A stretch of DNA of 8,650 nt from Pseudomonadota bacterium. GTDB lineage: Bacteria; Pseudomonadota; Gammaproteobacteria; JAKAQQ01. The stretch lies in NCBI GenBank assembly GCA_021819635.1, contig JAKAQQ010000020.1:1-8650 (forward strand), read 5' to 3'. How positions within the stretch are numbered: position 1 is the first letter of the stretch; every line of letters starts with the position of its first letter. Positions 5,256-8,650 of this stretch are shown piece by piece. The notes beneath the pieces were generated by a model. That model was not told the origin of the DNA and made no database searches. It was given only the letters and a program-made list of their open reading frames with translations. Made by a program: the position numbers and the translations under genes.

Positions 5256-8042
5256 GTGTCTGACGAAAGCCGCCGTGACGACGAACGGCCGAACCCCGAC
5301 GCGCTTCTGGAGGAAGCCGCGGCCGAGGAGGGCGGGGGCGCCCGCCGGGGCAAGCTGCGCGTCTTCTTCGGGGCCTGCCCCGGGGTCGGCAAGACCTACA
5401 CGATGCTCTCCGAGGCTCAGCAGCTGCGGCGCAAAGGGGTCGACGTTGTCGTGGGGATCGTGGAAACGCACGGTCGCGAGGAAACCATGCGTCTTCTCCA
5501 GGGCCTTCCGCGCATTCCTCCGAGCAACGTCGAGTACCGCGGCCGGACCTATCAGGAATTCGACCTCAAGGCCGCGCTCGAGCGCCATCCGGCGGTTCTC
5601 CTTGTCGACGAGCTTGCCCATACAAACCTGCCCGGAGGCGTGCACGAAAAGCGCTGGCAGGACGTCGAGGATCTCCTGACCGCGGGCGTCGACGTCTACA
5701 CCACGCTCAACGTCCAGCACCTCGAGAGCGTGGCCGACATCGTCGCGCGTACGGTCAAGGCGCCGGTGCGCGAAACCGTGCCCGATACCCTTTTCCAGGA
5801 GGCCTCGGAGGTGGTCCTCGTCGACCTTCCTCCCGACGACCTCCTCCAGCGTCTGCGCGAAGGCAAGGTCTACGTCCCCGGGCAGGCGCAGAGGGCCATG
5901 CAGTTCTTCTTCCGCAAAGGGAACCTCCTCGCGTTGCGGCAGCTGGCGCTTCGGGTTACGGCCGAACGGGTCGATACCCAGATGCTCAACTACCGGACGA
6001 CCATCCGCTCGGGAGGGACGGGCAAGGGCGCTTCGGAGTCGCTTCTTCTGTGTCTTGGGCCGCGCGACCGTGCGTCGCTCGTGCGGGCCGCGTCCCGTCT
6101 CGCCGACGCGTTGCACGCCCGCTGGCACGCCGTTTACGTCGAGACGCCGACGCTCCAGCGTCTGCCGACCCAGGAACGCAGCGTCATTCTTGAGACTCTG
6201 CGTCACGCCCGCGATCTTGGGGCACGGACCGCGGTCCTTTCCGGAGCGGACCCCGTCCCCGAGATCGTCGCTCACGCCCGACGGTACGATCTCAACCGGG
6301 TGGTGATCGGGCGCGGATCGGGGCGCGGCTGGCGCCGCCTGATCCCCCACCGGCCCTTCGTCCGCCGCGTCGCGCGCCGGGCTCCCGATCTCGACATCGT
6401 GCTTCTGGCCGGCGTGCGTCCCGAGACCCCGGCCGTGGAACGGTCGGCGCGCGAGGAACCGAGCGGCTGGCATCGCTGGTCCCGCAAGGGGATCTGGAAA
6501 GGGTACGGCGTGGCCCTTCTTGCCTCCCTGATTGCCACCGTGCTGGCGGGCGGGGCCGTGGCGCTCTTCGCTTGGTTCCGTGTGAAGGGCCTGACGTTCT
6601 CGAACATCACCATGCTCTACTTCTTTGCCGTGGTCGCCGTCGCCTGGCGCTACGGACGCGGCCCGGCCATGCTGGCCGCCGTCGCCAACGTGATCGCCCT
6701 TGATTTTTTTTACGGCCTTTTCCACCGCCACGTCGGCGAGGCGGGGCTTCAGGACGTGGTCACGTTCGCCGTGCTTCTTGGCGTGGGTCTCCTCGTCGGA
6801 CAGCTCACGGCCAGCGCCCGCTACCAGACGCGTGTGGCCGGGCATCGCGAACGGCGCATCCGCGAACTTTACGCCTTGGCCCGCGACCTCGCCGCGGCGG
6901 TCACCGAGGAGCAAGTGGCGGTGATCGGACTGCGTGTGCTCAGGACCACGTTCGACGCCCGTGCGGTCGTGATTCTTCCCGTGGCGGACGGGCGTGTCCG
7001 TGTGTTTGGCGACGAAGATCTCGAAGCCGCCCCGGTCGAGATGGAGATCGCGCGCTGGGTGCTCGAACGCGGGGAACCCGCGGGCATGAGCACCAACACG
7101 CTCTCCGGGGCCCGTTGCTACTACCACCCGCTGCGCGCGAAAGGTGGCGTGCGTGGGGTCTTTGTGCTTCAGCCCCGTTCCCAGAGGCGTCTTCGCATAC
7201 CGGAGGAACGCCGGCAACTCGACACTTACGCGACGCTCATGGGGAGCACCTTCGAGCGCCTGCAGCTCGTTGCCTCCTCTCAGGAAACGGTTCTGGCGAT
7301 TCAGGCCGAGCGACTCCGGGCCTCCATTCTCGCGGTCCTCTCGCACGACCTTCGGACCCCCCTCGCGGCGATCGTGGCCGGGGCCGAGATGCTCGTCTCG
7401 GAGCTTCCCGAAGGGCCGGCCTGTCAGCACGGTCAGGACGTTCTCGAACGCGCGCACGCGCTCACCCGCATGATCGAGGATCTTCTCGAGATGGAGCGCC
7501 TCCAGGGAGGGGGAACCCAGCTTCGGCGCGTGTGGACGAGCGTCGACGAGATTCTCGAGACGGCCCTGCGCGAGGTCGATCTCAGCGACCATCCTCTGCG
7601 CACCGTGATTCCCGAGGATTGCCCTCACCTCTACGTCGACCCCACGCTCCTGCTCCGGGTGTTCGTCAACCTTCTGCGCAACGTGGTCGACCATACCCCG
7701 AGCGCGACCCCGATTACCGTCCAGGCCCGGGGTGGGGAGGGCGAGTGCGAGATCGTCGTCTGGGATAACGGCCCGGGCTTTGGGCCCGGGCAAGAGGAGG
7801 CGATCTTCGAGAAAGGCATGACCGGTGTTTCCGACCGTCGGGACGGGCGGTTCGGTATCGGTCTTGCGTTGAGCCGGGCAATCGTCGAGGCGCACGGGGG
7901 CACGCTGCGCGCCCGGAACCGCCTGGGGGGTGGGGCCGAGTTCACCCTTGTTCTCCCGCGTCCCCACCCGTTGCCCGGCGAAGCTCCCCCCCCGGACGCC
8001 CCCCTACCTTCGGTGAGCGATGGCGCGCGTCCTTCTGGTTGA
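5256..8042 (+). CDS. kdpD: KdpD, membrane sensor histidine kinase for potassium limitation
   Basis: KdpD senses low K+ or osmotic and ionic stress and controls KdpE phosphorylation. The protein has 928 residues (E. coli 894) and the full domain order. The N-terminal KdpD domain has Walker A GACPGVGKT (39-47) and a Walker B-like VLLVDELAHTN (114-124). A universal-stress-protein-like domain follows at about 260-385. Four membrane helices fall near 416-440, 447-464, 470-487 and 500-517, followed by an Arg cluster (522-537). A GAF-like linker spans about 540-665. The kinase core has the H-box LSHDLRTPLAAI with His697, an N-box VNLLRNVVDHTP (804-815), G1 DNGPGFG (837-843) and G2 GIGLALS (867-873). 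The start is GTG with GGGAGG 5 bases upstream. In the N-box an Asp occupies the position usually held by Lys; I expect this to be tolerated. The 25 or so C-terminal residues are Pro-rich and partly dictated by the overlap with kdpE. Confidence 0.98.
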   Translation: MSDESRRDDERPNPDALLEEAAAEEGGGARRGKLRVFFGACPGVGKTYTMLSEAQQLRRKGVDVVVGIVETHGREETMRLLQGLPRIPPSNVEYRGRTYQEFDLKAALERHPAVLLVDELAHTNLPGGVHEKRWQDVEDLLTAGVDVYTTLNVQHLESVADIVARTVKAPVRETVPDTLFQEASEVVLVDLPPDDLLQRLREGKVYVPGQAQRAMQFFFRKGNLLALRQLALRVTAERVDTQMLNYRTTIRSGGTGKGASESLLLCLGPRDRASLVRAASRLADALHARWHAVYVETPTLQRLPTQERSVILETLRHARDLGARTAVLSGADPVPEIVAHARRYDLNRVVIGRGSGRGWRRLIPHRPFVRRVARRAPDLDIVLLAGVRPETPAVERSAREEPSGWHRWSRKGIWKGYGVALLASLIATVLAGGAVALFAWFRVKGLTFSNITMLYFFAVVAVAWRYGRGPAMLAAVANVIALDFFYGLFHRHVGEAGLQDVVTFAVLLGVGLLVGQLTASARYQTRVAGHRERRIRELYALARDLAAAVTEEQVAVIGLRVLRTTFDARAVVILPVADGRVRVFGDEDLEAAPVEMEIARWVLERGEPAGMSTNTLSGARCYYHPLRAKGGVRGVFVLQPRSQRRLRIPEERRQLDTYATLMGSTFERLQLVASSQETVLAIQAERLRASILAVLSHDLRTPLAAIVAGAEMLVSELPEGPACQHGQDVLERAHALTRMIEDLLEMERLQGGGTQLRRVWTSVDEILETALREVDLSDHPLRTVIPEDCPHLYVDPTLLLRVFVNLLRNVVDHTPSATPITVQARGGEGECEIVVWDNGPGFGPGQEEAIFEKGMTGVSDRRDGRFGIGLALSRAIVEAHGGTLRARNRLGGGAEFTLVLPRPHPLPGEAPPPDAPLPSVSDGARPSG

Positions 8043-8650
8043 GGACGACCCTCCGCTCCGGGCTGTCCTGGCCCGGGCCCTCACCCGGGCCGGACACGAG
8101 GTCGAGACGGCGGGGGGGGTCGCCGCGGCCACCGGCTCCTGCGCGGCAGGTGTGCCGGACATTCTGATCCTTGATCTCGGGCTTCCCGACGGGGACGGCC
8201 TGGAGTTCCTCGCTTCCCTCCTGCCGCCGATGCGTCCGCCGTCGGTGCTTGTCCTCTCCGCCCGCAGCCAGGAATCGGTCAAGGTGGCCGCGCTTGATCT
8301 TGGGGCCGACGATTACCTCACCAAGCCCTTCGGGACGGCGGAACTTCTTGCCCGGCTCCGTGCCCTCGAGCGCCGCCTCCACACGCCCTCCCCGTCCGGG
8401 CGGCTCTCCTCGTTTGGGGAGGTCGTGATTGATCGTGAGCGCCGTCTTGTGACACGGGCCGGGGAACCCGTCCGCCTCACGGACCGCGAGTACGCTCTTC
8501 TCCTCTTTTTCCTCGACCACCCGGGCGTGCTCCTCACGAACCGGCGCATCCTGCACGGGGTGTGGGGACGGGACGATCCCGACCTCGGTGTCTACGTCCG
8601 GGTCTACGCGGCGCGCCTTCGGCGAAAACTGGAAGCGGATCCAGATCGGA
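8020..8650 (+). CDS. kdpE: KdpE, OmpR/PhoB-family response regulator of the kdp operon (cut off at the window end)
   Basis: KdpE is the transcription factor phosphorylated by KdpD that activates the kdp structural genes. The window holds 210 codons; family members are about 225-232 residues, so only the extreme C-terminus is missing. The receiver domain starts MARVLLVEDD with the acidic pair Asp9 and Asp10, phospho-acceptor Asp52 in ILDLGLPDGDG, the switch Ser80 in VLSAR, and Lys102 in LTKPF. The DNA-binding winged helix covers about 128 onward, with LTDREYALLLFFLDHPGVLL (153-172) and the recognition region VYVRVYAARLRRKLE (191-205). The ATG lies 23 bases inside the end of kdpD in another frame, with GGTGAG just upstream, so translation is probably coupled to kdpD. 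The third-base G/C preference matches kdpD. Confidence 0.97.
   Translation, partial: MARVLLVEDDPPLRAVLARALTRAGHEVETAGGVAAATGSCAAGVPDILILDLGLPDGDGLEFLASLLPPMRPPSVLVLSARSQESVKVAALDLGADDYLTKPFGTAELLARLRALERRLHTPSPSGRLSSFGEVVIDRERRLVTRAGEPVRLTDREYALLLFFLDHPGVLLTNRRILHGVWGRDDPDLGVYVRVYAARLRRKLEADPDR

Noticed and set aside
4974..7967. Minus-strand open frame of 997 codons opposite kdpD and running through the divergent promoter region
   Set aside because: It is an antisense shadow of KdpD. Only its last 30 or so codons (the microprotein before kdpF) look genuine, and these have their own ribosome site after the predicted promoter.
7942..8556. Minus-strand open frame opposite kdpE
   Set aside because: Antisense to a clear receiver plus winged-helix protein; the translation shows no domain.

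Overview
This window is a complete high-affinity potassium uptake locus (Kdp) from a high-G+C bacterium. The genes show strong G/C preference at third codon positions, frequent GTG starts and recognisable Shine-Dalgarno sequences. I cannot name the organism. The full kdpFABC plus kdpDE set is widespread in bacteria, and nothing here (no rRNA, tRNA or taxon-specific gene) narrows it further.

Layout: positions 1-412 contain no gene I can defend, only a strong hairpin at 372-399 just past the end of kdpC. On the minus strand, reading right to left, lie a roughly 30-codon membrane microprotein of unknown function (5066-4974), kdpF (4977-4885), kdpA (4888-3110), kdpB (3113-1053) and kdpC (1042-413). 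The first four of these genes overlap at successive stop/start junctions (ATGA, GTGA, GTGA), and kdpC follows kdpB by a few bases, so they look like one translationally coupled operon. On the plus strand, divergently, lie kdpD (5256-8042) and kdpE (8020 to the window end, cut off near its C-terminus), overlapping by 23 bases.

The intergenic region between the divergent units carries an exact 7-4-7 direct repeat (GTTTACG-CCGC-GTTTACG on the minus strand, 5138-5121). It sits 11 bp upstream of a TAGAAT -10-like hexamer. This is the geometry expected for an OmpR/PhoB-family response regulator activating the structural operon, so I propose it as the KdpE operator.

How the genes work together: KdpD senses low K+ or ionic stress and phosphorylates KdpE. 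KdpE then switches on the operon. KdpA forms the K+-selective channel-like subunit, KdpB is the P-type ATPase motor, KdpC is the accessory subunit and KdpF a small stabilising subunit. All catalytic motifs are intact. The less ordinary points are the extra microprotein at the head of the operon, the candidate operator, and a KdpA whose external loop before the third filter segment lacks the usual GKE-type motif. I see no mobile element, CRISPR array, RNA gene or broken gene. I do not see an entirely new system; the microprotein is the best candidate for an undescribed component.
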